Below are positions 25,382-35,167 of a stretch of 64,000 bases of DNA, one piece after another. A program made the translations under genes and the position numbers. A model generated the notes under the pieces. It was not told the DNA's origin, did not search any database, and worked only from the letters and a program-made list of their open reading frames with translations. The stretch comes from Butyrivibrio sp. (lineage in GTDB: Bacteria > Bacillota > Clostridia > Lachnospirales > Lachnospiraceae), in the NCBI GenBank assembly GCA_017535785.1, contig JAFXTN010000037.1, positions 62,001 through 126,000 of the forward strand, read 5' to 3'. Each line of letters starts with the position of its first letter. Position 1 is the first letter of the stretch.

Positions 25382-27952
25382 ATGGCAGCATTTGACAGAG
25401 TAATGTCCGGTATTCCCGAGATGGACGAAGCACTTGATAATATCAGGCTTGGAGATAACGTTGTTTTCAGAGTTTCGGAACTGTCTGAGTTCAAGTTATT
25501 CGTTGATCCTTATATTGAGCAGGCCAAAAAAGATAAGCGGAACATTATCTATTTTCGCTTTGCTACGCATGAGCCGCTTGTGGAGGACTGCCCGGAAGTT
25601 AAGACCGTGAGGGTACCTCTTTCACACCGATTCGAGACCTTCACTGTAGAGATCCATAATGTCATAGAAAAAGAGGGAAAAGATGCCTTCTATGTTTTTG
25701 ATTGCCTGTCCGAGCTTCAGATCGCGTGGGCAACAGACCTTATGATGGGTAATTTCTTCAGGGTTACCTGCCCGTTTCTTTTTATTCTTGATACAGTCGC
25801 GTTCTTTCCTATCATCAGAGGAAAACATTCTTTTCATTCCATAAACAAGATCCTGAATACAACGCAGCTTTTTCTTGATGTGTATTCCGATCCAAAAAAT
25901 GTATATGTCCGTCCCGAGAAGGTATGGAACAGAGATTCCGATACCATGTTCCTTCCGCATATTTACAGGAAAGAGGATGGTTATTTCAGACCGATATTGG
26001 ACGGCGTTCAAAGTAGCCGCTTTTATCAGCTGTTGGAGAACTTCCAGCGCCCCGGAGAAGATCAGTATGTTGATTTCTGGGATAAGTTTTTTAACACGGC
26101 TAAGTTTCAATATGACAGCCACATGAACATGGACGAGCCGTGCGACATAATGTGCAAGGTAATGATGACCAGAGATGATAAAATGCGTGCGATGGTAAAA
26201 AAGCATTTTAGGCCGGAAGATTATTTCAATGTTCGAAATCACATGATAGGCACAGGCCTTATAGGCGGAAAGGCCTGTGGAATGCTCCTTGCAAGAGCCA
26301 TCATAAGAAACATGGAGCCTGAGATAAATGAGATCCTTGAGCCGCATGATTCTTTTTTCCTCGGATCCGATATTTATTATACGTACATAGTGGACAACGA
26401 TTTCTGGGATATCAGAGTTAGGCAGAGGACGGAAGAAGAGTATTTTTCCTTGGCAAAAGAGTTTGCGGATAAGCTGAAAACCGGCGTATTAGCAGAGGAT
26501 TTCAAGACGCAGCTTAGGCATATCCTTGAGTATTACGGACAAGACCCGTTTATAGTTCGATCAAGCAGTATTTTGGAAGACGGCTTCGGAAATGCTTTTG
26601 CGGGTAAGTATGAGTCGGTATTCTGCGCCAACAGAGGAACGCTTGAAGAGCGCCTTGATGAGTTTGAAAATGCGATAAGAACGGTATATGCAAGCACCAT
26701 GAGTCTTTCGGCTCTTGATTATCGTAAGAGGAGAGGACTTGATAAAAGAGATGAGCAGATGGCGCTTCTTGTTCAGAGAGTTTCGGGCTCATATTACGGA
26801 CAGTACTACATGCCGTGCGCTGCGGGTGTTGGATATTCGTACAGCCCTTATAAATTTCTTTCGGGGATCGATCCAAAGGCCGGCATGCTAAGGCTTGTCA
26901 TGGGACTTGGAACGTCTGCGGTAGACAGGACAATGGGCTCTTATCCCCGTCTTGTAAGTCTTGATATGCCTGAGGCAACATCATGCGTGACAATGGCTGA
27001 GAAGCATCAGTTTTCTCAAAGAGCCGTGGAAGTAGTGGACGTAACAGAGCACGAGCTAAAGCGTCTTGAACTCAGAGACATTGAAAAGAAGCTTCCGATG
27101 TATCTTGTAAATTCGCTTCTTGAGCACGACTACGAGGTCGAGGATTCGTTAAAAGAGCGCGGAATAGTCCGTGATGTCAGATTTATTTCCTGCAAAGGAC
27201 TGGTGAAAAAAGAAGAGATAATGAAAAGAATGCAGCAGCTGATGAAATGCATTCAGGATGAGTATGAGCATCCCGTGGATATCGAGTTTACGATCAACCT
27301 ATCTGAGACCGGTGAGTATTCCATAAACCTTCTGCAGTGCAGACCCCTGCAGGTGTCCAAGGATACAGGAAGCGTGGCACTTCCCGAAAATGTGCCGGAA
27401 GAGAATATTTTATTGGAAACAGTGGATTCCTCAATGGGTCTTTCAAGAAGTGTGCCTATAGACCTTATCGTATACGTCGATCCAAAGGCCTATTACAATA
27501 TGCCCTACGCAGATAAGCCGGGTATCGCAAGCATCATCGGTAAGATCAACTGGAGCTACAGAGATAAGGGCAGACATATGATGCTCATAGTCCCCGGACG
27601 TATCGGAACATCATCTCCCGAGCTTGGGGTTCCCACTACCTTTGCGGACATAAGTGAGTTTGAAGCGGTATGCGAGGTTGAGGAAAAAGAAGCGGGTTAT
27701 AACCCGGAGCTTTCATACGGAAGCCATATCTTCCAGGATCTTGTTGAGGCTGACATCCTTTATACAGCTGTTTTCTCCGGTGAAAAGACCAAGATCTTTT
27801 CTCCCGAAAGATTTAAAAAGGGTAAGGATATAACAGAGGAATTTGCGGAAAGTGAAGCAGAGCGCAGCATTGTAAGTGTCTATGATATGAAGGACTTAAG
27901 CTGCGAACTCTTCTATGATCTTGAGGCGAATCATCTGATGGTAAGGCTTTGA
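25382..27952 (+). CDS. PEP/pyruvate-binding domain protein with N-terminal KaiC-like pseudo-ATPase domain
   Basis: An 856-residue protein. The middle (from about residue 380) is a PEP-synthase/PPDK N-terminal ATP-grasp domain: PFIVRSSSILEDGFGNAFAG, the KYESVFCANRG segment, and INLLQCRPLQ. It lacks the phosphohistidine and PEP-barrel domains of true PEP synthase. Residues 1-200 resemble a KaiC/RecA fold (VMSGIPEMDEALDNI, later DAFYVFDCLSEL), but the Walker A position reads RVSELSEFK, so nucleotide binding there is probably lost. The C-terminal part has GRIGTSSPELGVP and ELSYGSHIFQDLVEADI, conserved in a family of unknown function. I choose ATG 25382 with GCGGAGG 7 bases upstream. Role: perhaps phosphotransfer or signalling. 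Confidence 0.75.
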   Translation: MAAFDRVMSGIPEMDEALDNIRLGDNVVFRVSELSEFKLFVDPYIEQAKKDKRNIIYFRFATHEPLVEDCPEVKTVRVPLSHRFETFTVEIHNVIEKEGKDAFYVFDCLSELQIAWATDLMMGNFFRVTCPFLFILDTVAFFPIIRGKHSFHSINKILNTTQLFLDVYSDPKNVYVRPEKVWNRDSDTMFLPHIYRKEDGYFRPILDGVQSSRFYQLLENFQRPGEDQYVDFWDKFFNTAKFQYDSHMNMDEPCDIMCKVMMTRDDKMRAMVKKHFRPEDYFNVRNHMIGTGLIGGKACGMLLARAIIRNMEPEINEILEPHDSFFLGSDIYYTYIVDNDFWDIRVRQRTEEEYFSLAKEFADKLKTGVLAEDFKTQLRHILEYYGQDPFIVRSSSILEDGFGNAFAGKYESVFCANRGTLEERLDEFENAIRTVYASTMSLSALDYRKRRGLDKRDEQMALLVQRVSGSYYGQYYMPCAAGVGYSYSPYKFLSGIDPKAGMLRLVMGLGTSAVDRTMGSYPRLVSLDMPEATSCVTMAEKHQFSQRAVEVVDVTEHELKRLELRDIEKKLPMYLVNSLLEHDYEVEDSLKERGIVRDVRFISCKGLVKKEEIMKRMQQLMKCIQDEYEHPVDIEFTINLSETGEYSINLLQCRPLQVSKDTGSVALPENVPEENILLETVDSSMGLSRSVPIDLIVYVDPKAYYNMPYADKPGIASIIGKINWSYRDKGRHMMLIVPGRIGTSSPELGVPTTFADISEFEAVCEVEEKEAGYNPELSYGSHIFQDLVEADILYTAVFSGEKTKIFSPERFKKGKDITEEFAESEAERSIVSVYDMKDLSCELFYDLEANHLMVRL

Positions 27953-27962
27953 GCTACAGATA

Positions 27963-28026
27963 AGCAGAGTTTATACTCTGCTATAAGTATTCCTTAATTT
28001 TCACCCATAAATGTCTGTGCTATGAT
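27963..28026 (+). promoter_or_regulatory. LysR-type promoter of cysK, with hairpin
   Basis: AGCAGAG/CTCTGCT (27963-27969, 27976-27982) form a hairpin ending the previous gene. CTATAAG starts at 27981 and TTA lies at 27994-27996 (ATAA-N7-TTA). The -10 TATGAT is at 28021-28026, exactly 40 bases after the C of CTATAA. The same layout occurs at 31605, 38569 and 50580 (minus). Confidence 0.65.
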
Positions 28027-28091
28027 TCAATCATCAAATAAAACAAACCAAACCACTAAAACAAAAAATGATGATAAAGGAGAAAACAATT

Positions 28092-29027
28092 ATGGCAGAC
28101 ATCAAAGAAAGCGCATTAGATCTTATCGGAGGAACACCTCTTCTTAAACTTAACGGCTACAGCAAGAAGGTTGGAAATACAAACGCAACGATCCTTGCAA
28201 AGCTTGAGTATTTAAATCCCGCAGGATCGGTTAAGGATAGAGTAGCACTTAGCATGATCGAGGATGCTGAAAAGAGCGGAAAGCTTAAACCCGGAGCAAC
28301 AATCATCGAGCCCACAAGCGGAAACACAGGAATCGGACTTGCAGCAGTTGCAGCAGCAAAGGGATACAAAGCAATCCTTACACTTCCCGATACGATGAGT
28401 GTTGAAAGAAGAAATCTCCTTAAGGCTTACGGCGCAGAGATAGTTCTTACAGAAGGCGCTAAGGGAATGAAGGGAGCTATCGCTAAGGCGGAAGAGCTTG
28501 AGAAAGAGATCGAAGGATCATTGATCCTCGGACAGTTCGTTAACCCTGCAAACCCTGCGATCCACAAAGCAACAACAGGTCCCGAGATCTGGGAGCAGGC
28601 AGGCGGAAAGGTTGATATCTTCATCGCAGGCGTAGGTACAGGCGGAACAGTAACAGGTGTTGGTGAGTACCTCAAGGAGCAGGATCCTAACGTTAAGGTT
28701 ATCGCAGTTGAGCCCGCTACAAGCCCTGTTCTTTCAAAGGGCGAGGCAGGACCTCACAAGATCCAGGGTATTGGTGCAGGATTTGTTCCCGACACACTTA
28801 ATACAAAGGTTTATGACGAAGTAATCGCAATAGATAACGAAGATGCATTCAAAGAGGGAAAGAACTTTGCAGTTTCAGAGGGTATCCTTGTAGGAATCTC
28901 CTCAGGTGCAGCACTTAAGGCTGCTACAATCGTTGCAGCAAGACCTGAGAATGCAGGAAAGAATATTGTAGTTCTTCTTCCCGATTCAGGTGACAGATAT
29001 CTTTCTACACCTTTGTTTGCAAACTAA
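28092..29027 (+). CDS. cysK: Cysteine synthase A
   Basis: A 311-residue PLP enzyme making cysteine from O-acetylserine and sulfide. The PLP lysine is in NPAGSVKDRVALSMI, the substrate loop is PTSGNTGIGLAAVAAAKGY, the phosphate-binding loop is GVGTGGTVTGVGEYL, and SSGAALKAA is near the end. It starts at ATG 28092 after AAAGGAG. The promoter carries the LysR-type element described at 27963-28026. A second, divergent copy lies inside the nitrogenase-like cluster (34130-35128). Confidence 0.96.
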   Translation: MADIKESALDLIGGTPLLKLNGYSKKVGNTNATILAKLEYLNPAGSVKDRVALSMIEDAEKSGKLKPGATIIEPTSGNTGIGLAAVAAAKGYKAILTLPDTMSVERRNLLKAYGAEIVLTEGAKGMKGAIAKAEELEKEIEGSLILGQFVNPANPAIHKATTGPEIWEQAGGKVDIFIAGVGTGGTVTGVGEYLKEQDPNVKVIAVEPATSPVLSKGEAGPHKIQGIGAGFVPDTLNTKVYDEVIAIDNEDAFKEGKNFAVSEGILVGISSGAALKAATIVAARPENAGKNIVVLLPDSGDRYLSTPLFAN

Positions 29028-29095
29028 TTTCCTAAAGAGATTAGCATCATTAGCGAGTTTCAAAAGGGAAAGGGTATATAAAAAGAAACAAGATG

Positions 29096-29135
29096 AGATC
29101 GCTGGTCATCATATATGACAAGCGATCTTATTTTA
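29096..29135 (+). terminator. Terminator of cysK
   Basis: AGATCGCTGGTCAT (29096-29109) pairs with ATGACAAGCGATCT (29115-29128), one mismatch, followed by TATTTTAA. This rules out the in-frame ATG at 29115 as a start for the next gene. Confidence 0.9.
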
Positions 29136-29171
29136 AAAGAGGCTACGACCAAACAAAAGGAGTGTATTCTC

Positions 29172-30362
29172 GTGGGAAGATACGATTTTGACAAGATATA
29201 TGACAGACGCGGCACAAGCAGTCTGAAATATGATTTCGGGATAGAGAGAAGGAGAAGAGACGACCTGCTTCCTTTGTGGGTTGCTGATATGGATTTCAGG
29301 CTCCCGGATGAAATACTTGATGACATCAAGTCAAGGGTCGACCATGGAATATTCGGATATACAGACCCAAAGGAAGATTACAAAAGAGCTGTAGCAAGCT
29401 GGTACAGAGAAAGACACGGCTTTGAAACCAAGGATGAATGGATCACGGTTGTGCCGGGGATAGTGTACGCCATCGCAGTTGCTGTGAGAGCTTTTACAGA
29501 GCCGGGTGAGAGCGTGCTCATACAGGAACCTGTCTATTATCCTTTCAGTGAGACAGTGGAACTAAATCACAGGAAGCTTGTGAACAATCAGCTTGTTAAT
29601 AAAAACGGACACTATGAGATCGACTTTGAGGATTTTGAGAAAAAGATCGTTGATGAAAAGGTTAAGCTATTTCTTTTGTGCAGTCCTCATAATCCCGTGG
29701 GAAGAGTGTGGACCAAAGAAGAACTTACAAAAATTGCAGATATATGCTTAAAGCACGACGTCACAATATTTGCGGATGAGATCCATTCTGATTTCGTTTA
29801 TGAGGGATATAAGCACACTTCCTTTATGACTTTGGATGATAAATACAAAGAGAAGCTGATCCTTGGAACATCACCAAGTAAGACCTTCAATATAGCGGGG
29901 CTTCAGATCGCCAATATCATCATTCCAAACAGCACATTGAAGGATAAATTTGATCTTGAAAACGGAGCGGGAGGCTACAGTCAGTGCAATGTGCTTGGGC
30001 TTGTCGCTACAAAAGCCTGCTATGAAAAGGGAAAGCAGTGGCTTGATGAACTCATTGATTATCTTGAAGGAAATATAGATTACGTCAGGAATTTCATAAA
30101 AGAAAAACTTCCTAAGGTTAAATTCACAGAGCCGGAGGGCACATACCTTGTATGGCTTGATTTTTCTGAGGTTACCGATAACTACAGGGATTTAAGGAAT
30201 CTTATCGAAAATGAGGCCAAGCTCTGGCTTGACGGAGGAGTGATCTTTGGAAGGGAGACAGCTCTTTTTGAAAGAATAAATATAGCAAGTCCAAGAAGCA
30301 TAATAGAAAAGGCAATGGAACAGCTATATGAGGCATATGAAAAGAGATATGGCAAGGACTGA
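29172..30362 (+). CDS. MalY/PatB-type cystathionine beta-lyase (PLP aminotransferase fold)
   Basis: About 396 residues of fold-type I PLP enzyme. It has WVADMDFRLPDEILDDI, VPGIVYAIAVAVRAFTEPGE, LLCSPHNPVGRVW, TIFADEIHSDFVYEGYKH and the PLP-Lys segment TSPSKTFNIAGLQIANIIIP. This is the PatB/MalY clade of C-S lyases that split cystathionine to homocysteine, pyruvate and ammonia. I choose GTG 29172 (AAAGGAG 9 bases upstream); upstream in-frame ATG 29115 falls inside the cysK terminator. It is co-directional with the cystathionine synthase/lyase gene 46 bases downstream. Confidence 0.88.
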   Translation: MGRYDFDKIYDRRGTSSLKYDFGIERRRRDDLLPLWVADMDFRLPDEILDDIKSRVDHGIFGYTDPKEDYKRAVASWYRERHGFETKDEWITVVPGIVYAIAVAVRAFTEPGESVLIQEPVYYPFSETVELNHRKLVNNQLVNKNGHYEIDFEDFEKKIVDEKVKLFLLCSPHNPVGRVWTKEELTKIADICLKHDVTIFADEIHSDFVYEGYKHTSFMTLDDKYKEKLILGTSPSKTFNIAGLQIANIIIPNSTLKDKFDLENGAGGYSQCNVLGLVATKACYEKGKQWLDELIDYLEGNIDYVRNFIKEKLPKVKFTEPEGTYLVWLDFSEVTDNYRDLRNLIENEAKLWLDGGVIFGRETALFERINIASPRSIIEKAMEQLYEAYEKRYGKD

Positions 30363-30408
30363 CAGTATGTCATAGCGGGTTACAAGAAAGCTATCAGGAG
30401 GAGTAAAA

Positions 30409-31587
30409 GTGAGTACGGAAAATGGCTGTATACTACAAGAAAAATACAGTGCTGATACCAAGTGTCAGCTTAGCGATACGGGATTAAAAGATGTGTGGGG
30501 CGCTGTCAGCTATCCTATTTATCAGACGGCGACATTCGCGCACAAGGGGCTTGGAGAGAGTACGGGATTTGATTATACAAGGCAGCAGAATCCCACGAGG
30601 CAGCAGCTTGAGTCTGTTGTAGCTCTTTTGGAAAACGGAAAAGATGCGATCGCATTTTCAAGCGGAATGGCTGCAGTTGCGGCTGTGATGGAGCTCTTTT
30701 CCCCGGGAGATCATTTTATTATCGATTCGGATCTCTATGGCGGAAGCGTAAGACTCTTTAATGAGATAAGCAGAAAGAACGGACTTTCATATACCGCTGC
30801 GAATCTGAGCGTTGACGATGTGATCCCTCTTATTAAAGAAAATACCAAGGCGGTCTATATAGAGACACCGACCAATCCGATGATGAACGTTACGGATATA
30901 GAGAAATTGGCAAAAAAAGTACATGATAAAGGCTTGATACTTATTGTCGACAATACTTTTCTTTCGCCTTATTTCCAGAATCCGCTAGATCTCGGAGCTG
31001 ATATAGTTATCCATTCGGGGACAAAGTTTCTGGGCGGCCATCATGACACGATAGGCGGATTCGTGGTCGTAAATGATAAAGAACTTGATGAGAGGCTTCG
31101 ATTTATATATAAGACAACAGGTGCCGGTTTAAGTCCTTTTGACAGTTGGCTGATCTTAAGGGGAATAAGGACACTGTCCGTGAGGCTTAACAAAGCGCAG
31201 GAAAATGCATTTGCAATAGCTGAACACCTTAAGAAGAACAAGCATGTGACCAAAGTTATCTATCCGGGACTTAAAGAACATCCCGGTCATGAGATCATGA
31301 AAAAGCAGGCACGAGGCTTTGGCGCGATGCTCACCTTCGAGGTCGACTCAGCAGAGTTTGCAAAAGAGATTCTGGCAAACGTAGATCTTATTTATTTCGC
31401 AGAGAGCCTTGGAGGAACTGAGACACTTATTACTTATCCCATAACTCAGACACATGCGGATGTACCCGCGGACGTTCTTGAAAAGAATGGAATAAACGAC
31501 CGTATTCTCAGACTTTCTGTGGGAATCGAGGGCATAGAAGATCTGATTAACGAGTTCGAAAGAGTGTTTAAAAAAGCGGAGGGATAA
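30409..31587 (+). CDS. Cystathionine gamma-synthase/lyase family enzyme
   Basis: A 392-residue Cys/Met-metabolism PLP enzyme. Motifs are YPIYQTATFAHKGLGESTGFDYTRQQNPTR, FSSGMAAVAAVMELF, IVDNTFLSPYFQNPLDLGADIVIHSGTKFLGGHHD (PLP Lys in SGTKF) and LSVGIEGIEDLINEF. Sequence alone does not separate synthase from lyase. Pairing with a MalY-type lyase suggests transsulfuration from cysteine to homocysteine, i.e. MetB-like. GTG start with AGGAGG. Confidence 0.88.
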   Translation: MSTENGCILQEKYSADTKCQLSDTGLKDVWGAVSYPIYQTATFAHKGLGESTGFDYTRQQNPTRQQLESVVALLENGKDAIAFSSGMAAVAAVMELFSPGDHFIIDSDLYGGSVRLFNEISRKNGLSYTAANLSVDDVIPLIKENTKAVYIETPTNPMMNVTDIEKLAKKVHDKGLILIVDNTFLSPYFQNPLDLGADIVIHSGTKFLGGHHDTIGGFVVVNDKELDERLRFIYKTTGAGLSPFDSWLILRGIRTLSVRLNKAQENAFAIAEHLKKNKHVTKVIYPGLKEHPGHEIMKKQARGFGAMLTFEVDSAEFAKEILANVDLIYFAESLGGTETLITYPITQTHADVPADVLEKNGINDRILRLSVGIEGIEDLINEFERVFKKAEG

Positions 31588-31593
31588 GTTTTA

Positions 31594-31689
31594 TTTATAC
31601 CCTGCTATAAATTATAAGTGTTTTACAATGGCAGCGAACTAAAGCATAATGCATATAACGTCATTATTAAAACCTACTTACCGAGTAGG
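31594..31689 (+). promoter_or_regulatory. Promoter of the nitrogenase-like operon: LysR-type element and downstream operator
   Basis: TTTATACCCTGCTATAA (31594-31610) matches 16 of 17 bases with the cysK site at 27970-27986. CTATAA starts at 31605; TTTACA at 31622-31627 fits a -35, and CATAAT (31645-31650) is the -10, 40 bases after CTATAA. Downstream of the predicted start lies CCTACTTACCGAGTAGG (31673-31689), an inverted repeat related (14 of 17) to 38633-38649. That form resembles Rrf2/CymR-type operators, by inference only. Confidence 0.65.
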
Positions 31690-31725
31690 GAGATGGGTTA
31701 TAAAACAGGCGAGGAGATAAAGTTT

Positions 31726-31884
31726 ATGGCAAAGGCAGAAATACCAAAGACTACAGAAGTCGATGAGGCTATTTTGGAAAGCATAGTTGATAGCATCAAA
31801 AGTATACAGTATGGCACGATAACAATAACAGTACACGATGGCAAAGTAACTCAGCTCGAGACAAGCCGTAAACAGAGATTCTGA
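31726..31884 (+). CDS. yezD: YezD-family small protein (DUF2292)
   Basis: A 52-residue protein: AILESIVDSIKSIQYGTITI, VHDGKVTQLETSRKQRF. This short beta-hairpin family (YezD) is repeatedly found beside sulfur-assimilation genes in Firmicutes; biochemical role unknown. ATG 31726 has GAGGAGA upstream. It is the first gene of the nitrogenase-like operon, 14 bases before nifB-like. Confidence 0.85.
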   Translation: MAKAEIPKTTEVDEAILESIVDSIKSIQYGTITITVHDGKVTQLETSRKQRF

Positions 31885-31898
31885 GAGGAGATTTGATC

Positions 31899-32771
31899 AT
31901 GGCAAGAACATATGAAGAGCTTGAGAAAAACCATCCTTGCTTTGGCGGATGTAAGTTCAATGCGGGAAGAATTCATCTTCCTGTAAGTCCCGGATGTAAC
32001 ATAGCTTGCAGATTTTGCGACAGGACAATAAATGATGTCGAGCAAAGACCGGGCGTAACTTCTAAAGTGATATCCCCTGACGAAGCAAATACATTTATAG
32101 ACAGAGCACTTGGATTTGTGCCGAACATCAAGGTGGCAGGAATTGCAGGCCCCGGCGATACATTGGCGACGGATTACGCTTTTGAGACTTTTAAAAAGAT
32201 CGGAAAAAGCCATCCGGAACTTCTAAAGTGCATGAGCACCAACGGACTTCTTTTGTATGAGAAGGCGGATGAACTGATAGATATCGGAATCGATACACTA
32301 ACGGTTACGGTAAATGCAGTTGATCCCAAGATCGAAGCTAAGCTGAATGAATATATCATCTGGCACGGCGAGAAGATATACGGAGAGGAAGGCGCAAAGA
32401 TTCTTATCGAGAATCAGCTCAAAGGAATCAAGAAGGTCGCAGATGCGGGAGTGACGCTCAAGATCAACACCGTTCTCGTACCGGGAATAAATGATGAGCA
32501 CATAGCTACCATCGCTAAGACGGTCAAAGAAGCCGGAGCGCTGATGTATAACATTATTCCGCTGATACCGCAGCATCAGCTTAAGGATATACCAAAGCCG
32601 ACATGTGAGCAGATAGAAAAAGCCAGAGAGGATGCGGAGCAGTACATCAAAGTGTTCAGACACTGCGCACACTGCCGTGCAGATGCGGTCGGAGTTCCGG
32701 GAATGAGCGAGTACAGCAAGCTCGTATACCAGAGCAGAGTTAACGTAAGGAATACATTTTCACATGGATAA
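31899..32771 (+). CDS. NifB-like radical SAM cofactor-maturation protein
   Basis: About 290 residues. HPC at residues 12-14 and the radical-SAM triad CxxxCxxC at Cys33-Cys37-Cys40 (GCNIACRFCDR) are present. The NifB-specific C-terminal FRHCAHCRADAVGVPG is also present (NifB proper: RHCRQCRADAVG). This means ligands for the SAM cluster and at least part of the two substrate clusters that fuse into NifB-co are kept. It lacks the fused NifX domain, but a separate NifX-like gene overlaps its end by 8 bases. Role: likely builds the 8Fe core for the NifDK-like enzyme encoded downstream. Start ATG 31899, GAGGAG 8 bases before. Confidence 0.9.
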   Translation: MARTYEELEKNHPCFGGCKFNAGRIHLPVSPGCNIACRFCDRTINDVEQRPGVTSKVISPDEANTFIDRALGFVPNIKVAGIAGPGDTLATDYAFETFKKIGKSHPELLKCMSTNGLLLYEKADELIDIGIDTLTVTVNAVDPKIEAKLNEYIIWHGEKIYGEEGAKILIENQLKGIKKVADAGVTLKINTVLVPGINDEHIATIAKTVKEAGALMYNIIPLIPQHQLKDIPKPTCEQIEKAREDAEQYIKVFRHCAHCRADAVGVPGMSEYSKLVYQSRVNVRNTFSHG

Positions 32772-33138
32772 AGCAGTTTACAGAGTCGCGCTTGCATCTA
32801 CTGACAACCGATATGTAGATCAGCATTTCGGAAGAGCTGAAAGCTTTTTGATAGTTGATGTTGATGAGAACGGCGACTATGAGGAAATTGAACAGCGTTT
32901 TGTGATTCCGGTATGTGAAGGCGGGCATCACAACGCTGAGAAATTAAAAAGAGGAGTAGATGGCGTTGCGGATTGCAATTTCGTTCTGGTAGCCAAGATC
33001 GGAGGCGGAGCGATGGGCGAACTCGAAGACAGAGGAATCGCAGCATTTGAAATGCCGGGACCCGTAGATGCGGCGATAAAAAAGCTGGACGGGTACCTCA
33101 GATTACTTAAGGAAATGAACAGCATAAGCGGACAGTAA
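32764..33138 (+). CDS. NifX/NafY-family cofactor-binding protein
   Basis: A 124-residue protein of the dinitrogenase iron-molybdenum cofactor-binding family: VALASTDNRYVDQHFGRAESFLIVDV at the start, CEGGHHNAEKLKRGVDG with adjacent His, and GIAAFEMPGPVDAAIKKL. Such proteins carry NifB-co or the finished cofactor. The overlap with nifB-like suggests hand-over of the nascent cluster. It starts in the last codons of the previous gene and is followed by a structured leader before nifH. Confidence 0.85.
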   Translation: MDKAVYRVALASTDNRYVDQHFGRAESFLIVDVDENGDYEEIEQRFVIPVCEGGHHNAEKLKRGVDGVADCNFVLVAKIGGGAMGELEDRGIAAFEMPGPVDAAIKKLDGYLRLLKEMNSISGQ

Positions 33139-34092
<954 letters not shown>

Positions 34093-34129
34093 TATATACA
34101 GAAGGATTCAGACTTAAGGAGGAAAAGGT

Positions 34130-35128
34130 ATGTCACGCGTATACAAATCTATTACAGAACTTGTGGGAAGAACACCGCTATTAGAGCTTTCAGGATATGA
34201 GAAGAAACATAATTTGAAGGCAAATATTATCGGTAAGCTTGAGTATTTTAATCCCAATCAGAGTGTTAAAGACAGGATTGCTCTTGCGATGATCGAAGAG
34301 GCTGAGAAGAGCGGCAAGCTTAAACCCGGCGATACAGTAGTTGAGACAACAAGTGGTAACACAGGAATCGGACTTGCGGCTATTGCGGCAGCTAAGGGAT
34401 ATCCCTTCAGAGTATATATACAGGATCAGGTAAGCAAGGAGAGATTCCAGGTAATACAGGCATTTGGCGGAAAGACAATAAAGCTTGGTGAAGAGCCCGT
34501 TATTGCAAAGGTACTTGAAGAGACAGGCGGAGACTTCGTTGCTGCAATCAAGGCGCTCAAGGAACAGGTTCTTGATAAAGAGGAAAATGTAGTATTTCTT
34601 GACCAGTGTTCAAACCCTGCAAACCCCGCAGTTCATAAGAGAACAACAGGTCCCGAGATCTGGGAAGATACAGACGGACAGGTTGATATCCTTGTAGCCT
34701 GTGTAGGTACAGGCGGAACTGTTTCAGGAACAGGTGCTTATCTCAAGGAAAAGAATCCTAACATAAAGATAGTTGCTGTTCAGCCCGGACCCAACTCACT
34801 TCCGGATGCAGATAAGAATCCTCCGGAGGAAGAGATAACAGGAGTACATCCTTTTGAAGGAGTTCCCGACAATCTTGTTCCTGCAACAATGGACAGAAAT
34901 ATCTATGATGAATATCTCGAAGTAGAGGCGCTTGATGCATACAATGCAGCAAGAGAGCTTGCTGCAAACGACGGTGTTCTTATCGGTACATCATCAGGTG
35001 CGGCTCTCCATGCAGCAAGAGTATTGGCAGAAAGAGAAGAGAATAAGGGCAAGAAGATTGTTGCTGTATTCCCTGACACAGGACTTAGATATCTTTCAAC
35101 CAATCTTTTTGCTAAGGCTCAGGATTAA
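34130..35128 (+). CDS. Cysteine-synthase-like enzyme embedded in the nitrogenase-like operon
   Basis: A 332-residue fold-type II PLP enzyme, divergent from CysK at 28092. It keeps the PLP lysine (NPNQSVKDRIALAMI), ETTSGNTGIGLAAIAAAKGY and VGTGGTVSGTGAYLKE. It carries an extra loop GPNSLPDADKNPPEEEI (about residues 222-238) before GVHPFEGVPDNLVP. Position between nifH and nifD, with a 37-base gap on one side and 39 on the other, shows tight co-expression. Possible roles are trapping sulfide or a thiol released by the reductase onto O-acetylserine, or a dedicated substrate. The exact substrate is unknown. Confidence 0.85.
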   Translation: MSRVYKSITELVGRTPLLELSGYEKKHNLKANIIGKLEYFNPNQSVKDRIALAMIEEAEKSGKLKPGDTVVETTSGNTGIGLAAIAAAKGYPFRVYIQDQVSKERFQVIQAFGGKTIKLGEEPVIAKVLEETGGDFVAAIKALKEQVLDKEENVVFLDQCSNPANPAVHKRTTGPEIWEDTDGQVDILVACVGTGGTVSGTGAYLKEKNPNIKIVAVQPGPNSLPDADKNPPEEEITGVHPFEGVPDNLVPATMDRNIYDEYLEVEALDAYNAARELAANDGVLIGTSSGAALHAARVLAEREENKGKKIVAVFPDTGLRYLSTNLFAKAQD

Positions 35129-35167
35129 ATAGGATTTTGACATAGTTTATATAGGAGAAAAGAAATA

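Noticed and set aside
29115-29171. Upstream ATG start for the MalY-type gene
   Set aside because: The ATG lies inside the right arm of the cysK terminator; GTG 29172 has a proper ribosome site.
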